64,000 nucleotides of DNA, taken from assembly GCF_037975245.1 (NCBI RefSeq), contig NC_092563.1, positions 29,787,960 to 29,851,959 of the forward strand, read 5' to 3'. Below are positions 26,401 through 34,976 of the stretch, piece after piece. The notes under the pieces are model-generated. The model saw nothing but the letters and a program-made list of their open reading frames with translations. It made no database searches and was not told where the DNA came from. The DNA comes from Apostichopus japonicus (Eukaryota; Echinodermata; Holothuroidea; Aspidochirotida; Stichopodidae). Each line of letters opens with the position of its first letter. The stretch's first letter is position 1. Position numbers and translations under genes: made by a program.

Positions 26401-28124
26401 ACCTGTTTGGATTAAGCTGTCTCAAGAGGGCGGTATAAGATCGTCTTACATTGCTGTAATAAGAAATTTTCCACATTGTGTAAAGGATGTGCAATGTGCG
26501 AGTACATTCCATCTAACCACATTGTGAAAATAATGTTAAATGAGATGGAATGCATTTTTTGGGGGGATGTTAATTTAGTAATTGGATGTATGACAAAAGT
26601 TTTTGTTTGATTAATTGTCTAATAAAAGTTTTTCAAGAATGAAATATTCTTGAAATCTGAAGTTGGGTGAAAATTAGTGACAGGCAAAAACAAAAGAGTG
26701 AACAGCCTTGTAAGTTATCTCCTTGTAGAACTTGCTGTATAGAGATGTGAAGAACTTGAACACTTTTGATTAAGTATTATTACGATAGTTACTTGTCAGA
26801 TGTGGTCAGCAGTTACATGTGGTAAGTAAGGTTTTTCTATTTCCGTCATCTTTACTTAATAGGAAAGGCCCTGTTTATATCCTCCCAAGTTGAACTTCGG
26901 TACAGTTTCACTTACACGCAAACTTCTGTTTTTTTCTCCTTCATTCTTGTTCAGAGCACCGCAACATGCCGCTCGACGATGCGCTGGCTTTCATTGGTCG
27001 AAACTTTGATCGTTATATCCAAGATATGCGAGAGAGAAGAGAGCGAGGTCCTTCAACTGGACCCAAGTCTAGGAGATCTATTTCCCCATCACAAATTCCC
27101 CCTCCTGCTTCAAGCATGGATTTGACACTGCCACAGTTGTTAAATCTCCTTGCAGAAGGCAGGCAGTTAACTGTACCAGAAATCGATCGTGTTGTTGATT
27201 TCTTACAACGTATGCGTGAAACCCTAGGGAGGGAAGCAGGTGTCCCTCCAACAGCTGGTAAGTTTAAGTTCAGCTGTCAGAAATACAGTAATGTTTGGTT
27301 TCTTATTTTAAGAGCTATGTATAACCCTGATGAGGGGCATCTTTATTCCATGATATTTAAGCTTTCTCCTTCCACTCTCTGCTCTACCCGAAGCTGTAGT
27401 GGTCCTCGTATACTCAGTCATGTGAACTGAAGTTGAGTATCAATTACATTGAATCCGCCAGGAAACTTGATTGAAGTCAGTTAAAAACGCTTTGTAACAA
27501 AATGGTTAATTACCCACCAAAATACACGATGCACTTGGTCCTCAGGGTGGGTGAAGGGTGGCTGTATATTCATATCGGGGTGGTTATAGTCCTTCTTTTC
27601 ATCGGAAACAATTTGAACCATGTTTGAAATGACTGTAGATAGATGGTAGGTAGACCACCCACAAGGTGGTAAACACAGATAGGGAGGCATGTACTTTAAT
27701 TTCATGAAAACCCCAGCCTTAATCTGACAAGAAATATGTAACTACAAGGGAGTTAATAATTAATACATTTTCTTCTGTTTCAGCTCTGCCTCAAAACGCA
27801 GAAATCAAGCCAGCCCAAGTTTCGGATTCAGCATTGCAGGCAAAGATTCTTAGCATTTTTAGTGCTGGTGCTGGGACCTCTGCAGTGGTGACACCCCCCT
27901 CCATGACACTGGCAGCCGCTAGTGCAGCGTCAGGCTTGCTTGGAAAAGCTCCTAACCCTGTACCTGTGGGAATGAGTCCAGTTATGCCCCAAGGCCAATC
28001 CTTGGCTGCCATCCAACAGGCAGTGGCCATAGCACAGCAGCCTGCCATGGCTAGATCAGTAGCAGCTAGTATGGCAGCTATGACACAGCTGAATGCTGCT
28101 AACAGAGTCAACCATCAAGTGATG

Positions 28125-28156
<32 letters not shown>

Positions 28157-29207
28157 ACAACAGCAGCAGCATCAGCAGCAACAACAGCAGCATCAGCAGC
28201 AACAACAGCAGCAACAGCAGCAGCAGCTACAACAACAGCAACATCAACAGCAGCAACAAAGAATACAGCCACCTCCCGCCAGTCAAGCTAAACCACCAGT
28301 GTCTGCAGCTGCTGCCCTCAACTTGAATAATCCCAACATCCAAAAGGCTCTTGATGACCTCATTCAGAATGGGCCGAATCTTTTGAAGAACCTGACTGGG
28401 CTACCGAAGTTGCAAGGTGTCAACTTGGCTGCTCTGTCTCATGCCACGGCTATGACAGCGTCCCTTCGTACATCCCAGGGAGGCACCGGAGCTCGACCCC
28501 CCATATCAGCAGCTCAGCCGCCATTGCCTACGAGCAGTCCACATGGTGTGTCAGCAGGTCAGCCTCCATTGCCCCCAGCTAATTCTCAGAATATGGGACA
28601 CCCTAAACCAACACTACCTGCAACAACTGCAAAACCAAGGCAGCCTGGGCCAACAACATACCAACAACAGGGCCTACGGCCCATGGCAGCAGCTAGTGTC
28701 CAACAACAAATGCTCCAGAGACAACAGCAACTGCAGCAGACACAACTACAACAGAGACAGTTGCAGCAGCAGCAAGTTTCACAAGCACCGGCACAACAGC
28801 AACACCACCAGCAGATGGTTCAGACTCAACAGCAGCGACAGCAGCAGCAGGCTCGACAGCTGCAACAGCAACAGTTGCCCCAGGCTCAGCAGCAGCAGCA
28901 ACAGTTGTCACCAGCTCAACAGCATAGGCAGTTGCAACAGCAACCAAGTCAACAACAGCAGACACCCCCCACACAGCAACGACAGTTGCACATGCAACAG
29001 CAGCAGCAACAAACCCAGCAGCAGCAACGTCCGACTCAGCAGTCACCACCGGCACGACAGACCCCTCAGCGGCACTATCAGCAGCCACAACAGCAGCCAC
29101 CATCTCAGCAGCCAGCACCATCTCAGCAGCAGCAACCACAACAACCACAGCAACGTGCAAGAACACCAGGATGGCAAGCACAACAAATGAGTTCTGGTTA
29201 CTACTAA
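11344..29207 (+). CDS. NCOA5: NCOA5-like coactivator with N-terminal RRM (9 coding exons)
   Basis: Joined exons: 11344-11494, 12280-12387, 14034-14112, 14372-14452, 15673-15780, 23024-23434, 24022-24221, 26955-27257, 27784-29207. They total 2865 nt, 954 codons plus stop, with every junction GT-AG and in phase. Domain order: RRM at about residues 21-95 (RNP2 IFVANV 24-29, RNP1 KSFAFVQF 56-63); Arg/Ser/Asp-rich stretch 100-175; RD/RE dipeptide repeats 177-280 (RDPLSIRD, RDIRDPRD); anticodon-binding-like alpha/beta domain 300-400 ending in GTPQEHRNMP; LxxLL motif LLNLL 441-445; Gln-rich tail 595-950. The RD repeats, the GTPQEHRNMP signature and the LxxLL followed by AEGRQLT match NCOA5, a nuclear coregulator of oestrogen-receptor-type signalling. 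An RRM in front is not what I remember for vertebrate NCOA5 (about 580 residues). Function is by homology. A role in transcription or RNA processing in the nucleus is inferred from the RRM and the RD-rich region. Confidence 0.9.
12280..12387 (+). CDS. NCOA5: NCOA5-like exon 2 (RRM second half)
   Basis: Residues 51-86. It carries RNP1 KSFAFVQF followed by DNAEDADTAIKGE, the usual RRM beta-3/alpha-2 segment. Acceptor catttccag, donor gatag|gtatgt. Phase 1 on both sides. Confidence 0.92.
   Translation: MYTLESPLLLYSLIMQKMRTLPLKENLVHLLRKTG
12840..13500 (+). repeat. Copy 1 of a ~650-bp segment duplicated between NCOA5-like introns
   Basis: tatgtaagcttacccaactc through gggcaattctctag. It is about 90% or more identical by eye to 14725-15360, same orientation, with small indels. 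It lies in intron 2. No terminal repeats or coding frame were recognised. Confidence 0.9.
14034..14112 (+). CDS. NCOA5: NCOA5-like exon 3 (end of RRM, linker)
   Basis: Residues 87-112. ECSLARKQPRSVRPPE closes the RRM beta-4 strand and enters a basic linker. Acceptor ctcactatag, donor agagg|gtaagc. Confidence 0.88.
14372..14452 (+). CDS. NCOA5: NCOA5-like exon 4 (RG/RS-rich)
   Basis: Residues 113-139. It reads LGRGRERSPVRGFDDRF, an Arg/Gly/Ser-rich segment. Acceptor tattttgtag, donor caaag|gtgagt. Confidence 0.88.
14725..15360 (+). repeat. Copy 2 of the ~650-bp duplicated segment
   Basis: It begins tatgtaagcgtacccaactc and ends gggcaattctccaag, in intron 4. Shared landmarks include ggcctgcatcgaaggcatct and ggcattacccacggaaagga. 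Confidence 0.9.
15673..15780 (+). CDS. NCOA5: NCOA5-like exon 5 (DRY/RDDP-rich)
   Basis: Residues 140-175. RYDDLDRYPLREFRDDPYRR is an Arg/Asp-rich low-complexity stretch similar to that in NCOA5. Acceptor tttttctgcag, donor ctcag|gtttgt. A 7.2-kb intron follows. Confidence 0.88.
15781..18027. other. NCOA5-like intron 5, first part
   Basis: Noncoding. C-runs at 15857-15885 and 16300-16330. No element recognised. Confidence 0.6.
18028..18588 (+). CDS. Unidentified 186-codon open frame inside NCOA5-like intron 5
   Basis: ATG at 18028, TAG at 18586-18588, same strand as the host gene. A splice acceptor (gattatcaacag) lies just before it, so it may be a last exon, but its phase does not fit the upstream NCOA5-like exon. 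Residues 42-51 are Pro/Arg-rich (PPRPPRPRTP). Residues 53-110 are highly charged and probably a coiled coil (KEEHTLKMEVLELKKKSLEL). The C-terminal part is Ser/Pro/Gly-rich. Such charged helices are common at the end of Myb/SANT-type regulatory or transposase-derived proteins, but I see no DNA-binding domain here. It could be a nested gene, an alternative 3' exon, or a domesticated fragment. Confidence 0.5.
   Translation: MHLRDLWMWWPGQSWHIVDFNMCDLDAFHSFISNLEKSEDDPPRPPRPRTPEFIRDMERKHLVHRRQLEDNEAYHFERMRVLKEEHTLKMEVLELKKKSLELEIYKQSMDPVNYQQKSFSSIADPRLASSSYTYNSPMSNAPPATSLLPSSQPSGRGMMPLLPPSSASGGSPGVMKSGLYGRDQRQ
19970..20422 (-). other. 150-codon open frame, unidentified, antisense in NCOA5-like intron 5
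   Basis: ATG at 20422 to a stop at 19970. It includes KGRIYTTHTAFELVSRKW and DVRIIVSCDENVLTYFK. It has a mixed, protein-like composition and no low complexity. I recognise no family, splice pattern or promoter. It could be a chance frame or an old insertion. Confidence 0.2.
21330..21490. repeat. ~85-bp degenerate direct duplication in NCOA5-like intron 5
   Basis: ctgtctataaatgttggttt and cttgtctgttaatgttggtt each lead on to ccttgaggct or ccttgagact, tagtagctatgatcatttca and tagtaactatgattatttca. Confidence 0.75.
23024..23434 (+). CDS. NCOA5: NCOA5-like exon 6 (RD-repeat region)
   Basis: Residues 176-312. It has dense RDPLSIRD, RDIRDPRD and RERELRER repeats, then PEKGPTDVEIVIASRSQ, the first strand of the anticodon-binding-like domain. 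RD repeats are a hallmark of NCOA5. Acceptor ttttacag, donor agaa|gtaagt. Confidence 0.92.
24022..24221 (+). CDS. NCOA5: NCOA5-like exon 7 (anticodon-binding-like domain)
   Basis: Residues 313-379. It reads TYAEMVERRIRGLRMTVDF, then ILYAVVVTHQHEVHQSITLN and ILYGTPQ. This alternation of strands and helices and the H-Q-H/H-Q pattern is the class II tRNA-synthetase anticodon-binding-like fold known in NCOA5. Acceptor tttacacag, donor tcaag|gtacat. Confidence 0.93.
24222..26954. other. NCOA5-like intron 7
   Basis: 2.7 kb of noncoding sequence with no recognisable element. Open frames at 25406-25657 and 26013-26246 look like chance. Confidence 0.6.
26955..27257 (+). CDS. NCOA5: NCOA5-like exon 8 (EHRNMP signature, LxxLL)
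   Basis: Residues 380-480. It opens with EHRNMPLDDALAFIGRNFDR, nearly identical in layout to NCOA5, and holds overlapping LPQLL (438-442) and LLNLL (441-445) motifs in LPQLLNLLAEGRQLT. LxxLL is the nuclear-receptor-binding motif. Acceptor cttgttcag, donor agctg|gtaagt. Reading on past the donor gives a longer open frame, but that is intron. Confidence 0.93.
27784..29207 (+). CDS. NCOA5: NCOA5-like terminal exon (Gln-rich tail)
   Basis: Residues 481-954, with TAA at 29205-29207. It starts with LPQNAEIKPAQVSDSALQAK and has an Ala/Pro-rich part, a pure Q/H tract at 595-640, and an island without Q runs (IQKALDDLIQNGPNLLKNLT, about 660-690). A long Q/P-rich tail follows, ending SSGYY. The tail resembles a low-complexity activation or condensate-forming domain; that is inference. 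Acceptor tcttctgtttcag. Confidence 0.9.
28125..28260 (+). repeat. CAG/CAA repeat encoding a Q/H tract
   Basis: Mixed CAG and CAA codons with occasional CAT and CTA encode about 46 residues of Gln broken by His and Leu, inside the last NCOA5-like exon. Interruption by CAA and CAT should limit replication slippage. More Q-rich blocks continue to 29160. Confidence 0.95.
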
Positions 29208-29890
29208 ATGGTTACTACTAAATGTTAAATTAATCTGAACTTAACCTAATTGCATTGTAAATAGAATGTTTCAATGCAGCCTCCGTCTCAGCAACAGCAA
29301 TGTGCAAGAACACCAGGATGGCAAGGACAACAAAGGAGTTCTGGTTACTTCTAAATATTAAATTAATTTAAATTTCACTGTATTGTAAAAAGAATGTTTC
29401 CATGTAAGCTTTGATCAGTAATAAACCATTAAAAAAGTGGTTTTACTATAAGAGAGCATTTTAAGTTGATAGTAAGGGTCATGTAGCAGGAAATAAACAT
29501 GGTTGACATAATGTACAAATTTTCTGTAAAAACGGTGAATTTGGAACTCACTTGTTGACTGTAGTTAGACCATCGTTCACTGCTTGATACAAAATGTGAT
29601 GTTTAGCTATTATAGTTAAGCTAAGAACTTATTAATTGTTTAAATAATTAAGTGTTTTAATTGCTATAATGCTTAACCAATTTGTTGTAGATGTGTTTTG
29701 TAACCATTCCTATTAATTTTGAGAATGATTTTCATGAATAAAAGATGTAAGATGTAATCCAGATTGCTTTTAAGTAATAAAGAAAAACCACTTTCAGCCA
29801 ATGAGGATGTGAAATTTTGTTTTCTTTGTAATTCATATTATTGAGGTTTTAGTAGCAATGACTTTCAAATAAAGCATAATCGAAGGATTA
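29208..29890 (+). other. NCOA5-like 3' UTR with several poly(A) signals
   Basis: AATAAA occurs at 29420, 29492, 29737, 29776 and 29868. The last is followed by a GT-rich stretch near 29890, the expected place for cleavage. The 3' end is inferred from these signals only. Confidence 0.6.
29279..29396 (+). repeat. Duplicated copy of the NCOA5-like stop-codon region in its 3' UTR
   Basis: This stretch repeats the end of the coding sequence and the start of the 3' UTR (about 29100-29276). Both copies carry gtgcaagaacaccaggatgg, then aaatgagttctggttac or aaaggagttctggttac, a TAA codon, taaattaat and agaatgttt. The second copy lies after the stop and is not translated. It still has its own in-frame-looking GYF-stop. 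Confidence 0.85.
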
Positions 29891-30264
29891 GTGTTGTTTG
29901 TTAATTCTTTCCCATCATCCATTTCTGGTTAACTTTTACAGATATTGATGATATCACTAACAAAGATGAGAACAGGAGATAATAAAAATTGGTCTGGGAC
30001 CCGGGTTCAGGGGGTTCTGACTTCCTCCTTGTGGTTTTGTAATTAAAATTTCATGAGGTTTAATTCAAAGTATATGTGAACACTTGCAATGGTGAACACT
30101 TATGTTCATATGTGAACACTAGGTGGATGTGCAGATGTTGTAATTGCTGTATATAATAACAATCAGCAGTGACTTATTTTTTTAAATAATCAGTTATTTT
30201 TTTAAGCATCCACAAATGTGGGAACCATCCCCAAGGGTTTATGCATAACAACTTACACATCAGA

Positions 30265-30470
30265 TGGCTTTCAACATTTTAATTAAAATTTGGAATATTT
30301 TGAATTTAGAAAGTCATTTCAGATGGAAAACCCTAGATTGCTCTTGGATGAAAAACCCACCTTACTATGACCCAGCCGGGGATCGAACTCAGAACCTCTT
30401 GATTGCTAAGCCTCATTGCTTTAAATGCCACCCGCTTTATCTACTCGGCCACAGCACTGGTATGCTCTAT
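30265..30470 (-). mobile_element. tRNA-derived SINE
   Basis: The minus strand reads gtggccgagtagataaagcg (tRNA Ser/Leu-type A box) and, about 50 bases on, gttctgagttcgatccccgg (B box GTTCGATCC). A non-tRNA body follows. There is no acceptor-stem pairing as in a true tRNA gene. Confidence 0.65.
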
Positions 30471-32878
30471 GTAGCTTTCCCAGGAATGGATCCAAGGAGG
30501 AATTTAAAAGGAAGCTAACAATAGACAATTTGTCTTACCCTAGTGGGGAGGGGATTGTTAGTCAACCCCCCCCTGCTCCCCATACTCTATCTGTGACCCT
30601 TTTCATGGAGAGGATAGTGCGTGACCATTAAGACGGGGGGGGGGGGGAGCATGTCTCACAATTTCAGTTAACAAGGGGATAGTGTGTCTCCCTTTATGGT
30701 TCACCCCATACAGGGATAGGATAGTTTGCTGATATCAAATCATTTTACTGTTGTTAGTTCTTATAACTTTTATGTAATATTTACCTTGTTCACTTAGTTA
30801 TAATTTTTAAGTATTCCATCTGGATAGAAGTTAAGTGTTGAATTCTGGTCACAAGCTCTCTTGTAGCTAGTAAAGGGATGAGAGATTTATGAGTGGGCCA
30901 GTAAAGAAACTGTCTTCTAGAGAATGTATCACTCCTTTTAACTTTATACAGGGCCCAACCCCCCCCCCCACCCCCAAACAGTACCAGTTATCTTGACATT
31001 ATTTCTTGTACATTGGTATTTATCTTGAGTTGAATCTTCTGGTACTAGCCTATATAAGAAACGATATCGTCATATACAGAGACGTCCAGAGCCAGGTGGG
31101 ACCCTGTGGAAAAATATGCCACCTTCTCGAAGTCTTTTCTTTATGTATATTGTGAAGTGAGAACAAACTATTGTCATCCCATATTTTCCTGCCTCCCCCC
31201 CTCCTAATTGACCCTGGGCTGCAGTCCCTTTTCTTGTCAGGCCTGGTCATATACACTGAGAAGACCATTCTGGTGCTCTTACTGTCCCAAGAGATGCAGA
31301 TATTCATGTCCAGAGCTGTAACTGGTTTATTCTGTTTGTTGTTTATGGCCATTTATCCTTCATACCAATCATAGTTCAGATGAAGAAGACAGCATGGTAA
31401 ACCCAAGGATGTCAAGTAACAATATAAATAAGTAAGGGCTGAGCAATCGATTTGCTCTAAATCCCTGCTATTCATTCTGTTTTAACTTGATGACCCAATA
31501 CCTTCATCATCTTGTCGACCCTCCAAGGTTGTTGCCGGGGGGGGGGGAACAGGTCTAAGGAGAGGAGGTATATCCTTATAGGAAGTTTGTTTTATATTAT
31601 TACCACAGATATCAGCAGTTCATTTATTCTGGATGTATTTTAGCAACCCCTCAAATAACGAAATGTCTACAATCAGCCCTGATAAACTTTTCCTGATTTT
31701 GTGTTTTTCTTATTGTCTTGAAAGAAGGCACTGTATCAATAGATTTCAAACATGCAGAAATATCTTGTGTCAATTTCTTTTCTTTCTGGTGGAGATTTTA
31801 TTACTATTTCTGTTTCGTTTCTTTGTGTTTTGCTATTTATTTTTGTGATTACCGCACTGCATGACTATGCCCAAGCAAGTCAATATCATTTTTCTTTCAA
31901 TATTAGATAAAAATATTTCTTTAAATACACAACAGAGCTACTAGCAATTTGTGACTTTTGTGCCACCCTTCATTTAGCATAGGATGAAAACCATGATTAA
32001 TTGTTTTCTTGTTGTAAATCACAAATTGTTTTCACCTCTCCTTGTTTCTGAATGTCTTGCTGTTGAATCCAGCTGATGTAGTACCCCTCTGCTTTGTATC
32101 AATAAGTGTCAACACATACAGTGATAAATTGTGTTGTAGTGGTTTCTCTTTCATAAATTAAGAGTGATCTTAGTTTTGGTGTGTTTATTTCTGTTAATGT
32201 TTTTGTTTTGTCCATTCCCTCTCAGTATCACACATCCTTACTGTCTTGTTTGGTTTATGGTGGTTAGCTGGTATATGACCACAGCCTTTGGTTTTCCATT
32301 GAACGTTATGCAATTTAATATTTCACCATAATATCGGTTTTATTTGGTATATCATTTTCTTATACTTGGTGGGGTGCACATTGGCGGTCCATACAGCCAC
32401 CTCACCTTGGCCTGGAGGGAAAAATTTCAGTCCAAGGATTTTTGACAATTCAAGAGTATTTATTAGCATATCCCTTGCGATTATACCTGATTCTTGACCT
32501 AATTTATAGTCTAAATAAATATGACCCCGAGTACCCCATTTTGCAGGGAGGTGATCGCTTCATACACCCCAGGACCACACTACTTTCTCAAATGCTCCTA
32601 CCACTGGTCATCCATAAAGGTAGCTCCCCCACCTCAGTCAGTTGGGGACCACTGGTCATTCCATAAAGATAGATGTCCCCTAAATTTAGAATTTGTTCCC
32701 CTCCCCCATTCCATCTCCCCACCTTTAAAATCATGTGCATGCTACTGCTTATACTATTTTGTACTATATTGGTAATAGACTGTGCAAGTACTTTGCCTGT
32801 TAATTACCATTCCATGCTGCTAGTGGCATGTTCAGCTGCTATTAGTGTTTAAACCTAATATCATAGGTTTACCATGCC

Positions 32879-33180
32879 GATGGTCTTGCAGAGTCTTTAA
32901 TATGACCACATCATAGACTTGGAGATTTTCTAGGTGCAGATGGTCTTGCGGAGTCTTTAATATGACCACATCATAGACTTGGAGATTTTCTAGGTGCAGA
33001 TGGTCTTACGGAGTCTTTAATATGACCACATCATAGACTTGGAGATTTTCTAGGTGCAGATGGTCTTACGGAGTCTTTAATATGACCACATCATAGACTT
33101 GGAGATTCTCTAGGTTCAGATGTTCCAAGTTGCTGAGTTTTTCTGCGGAGTCTTTGCTATGACCACATCATCATCAGAGG
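32879..33180. repeat. 60-bp tandem repeat, four near-identical copies plus one diverged
   Basis: The unit begins gatggtcttgcggagtcttt and ends gattttctaggtgca. Copies at 32881, 32941, 33001 and 33061 differ at only a few bases. A diverged fifth runs from 33121 to about 33170. Confidence 0.95.
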
Positions 33181-34096
33181 ATACCTTGTGACAAGTTTCC
33201 AGATTTTGTAATGAGTCACAGCCTTGGCAGGACAAGATCCTGTATAATAGTAATGTTTGATGTTTGTTGAAAATTATACTTTCCAACAAACTAGTGCTTT
33301 GTGCTCAGAATGACTTACAATGTGGAAGAGGCCACTTTACAGATAATGTGACCAGAAAGCTCATTATTGCCGAAAAAATATGACAAAAAAATAGTCATGT
33401 AAACTGTAGAATAATTAATAATTTCAAGTTTACAGCCACCCACAGATCATGTTTTTTTATGAAATAACAAATGAATAAAATGAAGTAAGGTCTAATACAA
33501 GTCTCCTCAACTGTGATAGACTCAGCAAAATGTTCAGGGCATAAAAACATTGAGAAAAGTACTTTCTGTCAAAAGTGGAATATTATGGATAACATTTTTT
33601 GAAGTATCACAAAAGATGAAAACATCAATTACAAATTTAGGAACAATTTATTTTAAATCAGGGAATAAAATTGTTATTTAATTGTATGGTAACATCTTCT
33701 AATGGATCGAGTCTGTTGGTTTGACACAAGGAATTTTACAAGATGTCTTTTATTGTGGGAAGTCATAATGGAAAGTTAAGTTTAAGTTGAACAGACAAAT
33801 TGTACCCAAATTATTTACATTCTGAAAAAAGGTTGTTCTGGAGACTCTATGAATACTTTGTAGACATGGAGGCCAATCTTAAGTAAGTGATATATCATCT
33901 TGGCTAATTGGAAATTTATTCGCCCCCCCCCCCAGTCACTTTCTCACATCATTTCTTTATCCTATTGGATAAAATGCACTACATCCTCTTCCCCACCCTT
34001 CAAATACTGACATGTGTTGCTCTTTCATTTATAAAGCCTTTCAACCAGAAGACATATTTCTATCTATATTTTCATTAGTGCTTTTATATGTGAAGT

Positions 34097-34397
34097 CAGG
34101 GGGTAGGAGCCGGGGGCATGTGCCCCCCCCCCCCACTTTTTCGCAAATGGCAAATAAAATGTACCTCTTTGATGAAGGACTATCTTTTGGATATCTTAAG
34201 CCTTTGTTAATTTTAATATTTTATTTGAATTATTCACATGCACCATAATAGTATTGATAGCATACTAACACATCATCTATATTTAAGTGATATGGCCGGT
34301 GTGTATCGGTTTATAGCATATCAAGTGGTGGTTGTGGAATGAGAAAGTGCCCCTCTGATGTTGTGCCCCCCATTTTTGGAAGCTTCCTACCCCCCTG
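34097..34397. mobile_element. 301-bp hAT-like MITE with perfect 8-bp target duplication
   Basis: It starts cagggggtaggagcc and ends gcttcctacccccctg, inverted repeats. Both flanks are tgtgaagt (34089-34096 and 34398-34405), an exact 8-bp duplication. It is noncoding. Confidence 0.88.
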
Positions 34398-34976
34398 TGT
34401 GAAGTTCAACCACCTGTCTGGTATACTTGAAACATGCATGCATGCCCTGTCTTCGAATTGGTGCAATCACTTGTTGTCCTCTAAGATCAAATTATTTTAT
34501 TTCTTTAAATATTTTCCAATTTGTAAATAAAATAAAGTTGCAATCGCTTCTTATTATTAGTTGCTTTTTCATTTAGTTTTGTCTACAACAATTTCAAATA
34601 AATGAGACTTTTTATTTTTAATAAAGCCAGGCTATCAAGTATCAATGTAAAGCCGCATGATTACAGTTGTATGACAATGAGATGGGGTTACTTATCTCTT
34701 TCAATTAGGAGGCGCATCTGTCTGACACTTTTTTTTGTTCAAGCAGCCGGTACCCATAATAGTTGACACAACTTTGAGCAAACAATTATCCTAACACTAT
34801 CAGACCCTTGTTATAATGTCAATGAACCCTGCCAGGGGTAGCAGGAAGTTCTAGGAACAAACAAGTCCAAATAGCTCCAATGAAGTTTTGGAACAAGTTC
34901 CTCAACAAAATCAATAGAGCAGTTCTTACATATTACCCTTCACCAGTTAACCACAAGGAAATTTATTCTATGCTTA

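Larger units (their letters stand above)
29891..34976. other. Intergenic, between convergent gene ends
   Basis: It holds the SINE at 30265, the 60-bp array and the MITE at 34097, with long G or C runs at 30635, 30960, 31535 and 33923. No gene recognised. Confidence 0.7.

Noticed and set aside
27258-27430. Extension of NCOA5-like exon 8 to the stop at 27430
   Set aside because: The gtaagt donor at 27257 joins in phase to the next conserved exon. The extension has no NCOA5 similarity.
28543-29190. Long open frames in the other forward frame and antisense to the Q-rich exon
   Set aside because: CAG/CAA repeats leave other frames open (Ser/Asn- and Ala/Val-rich shadows). The real frame joins the NCOA5 core in phase.
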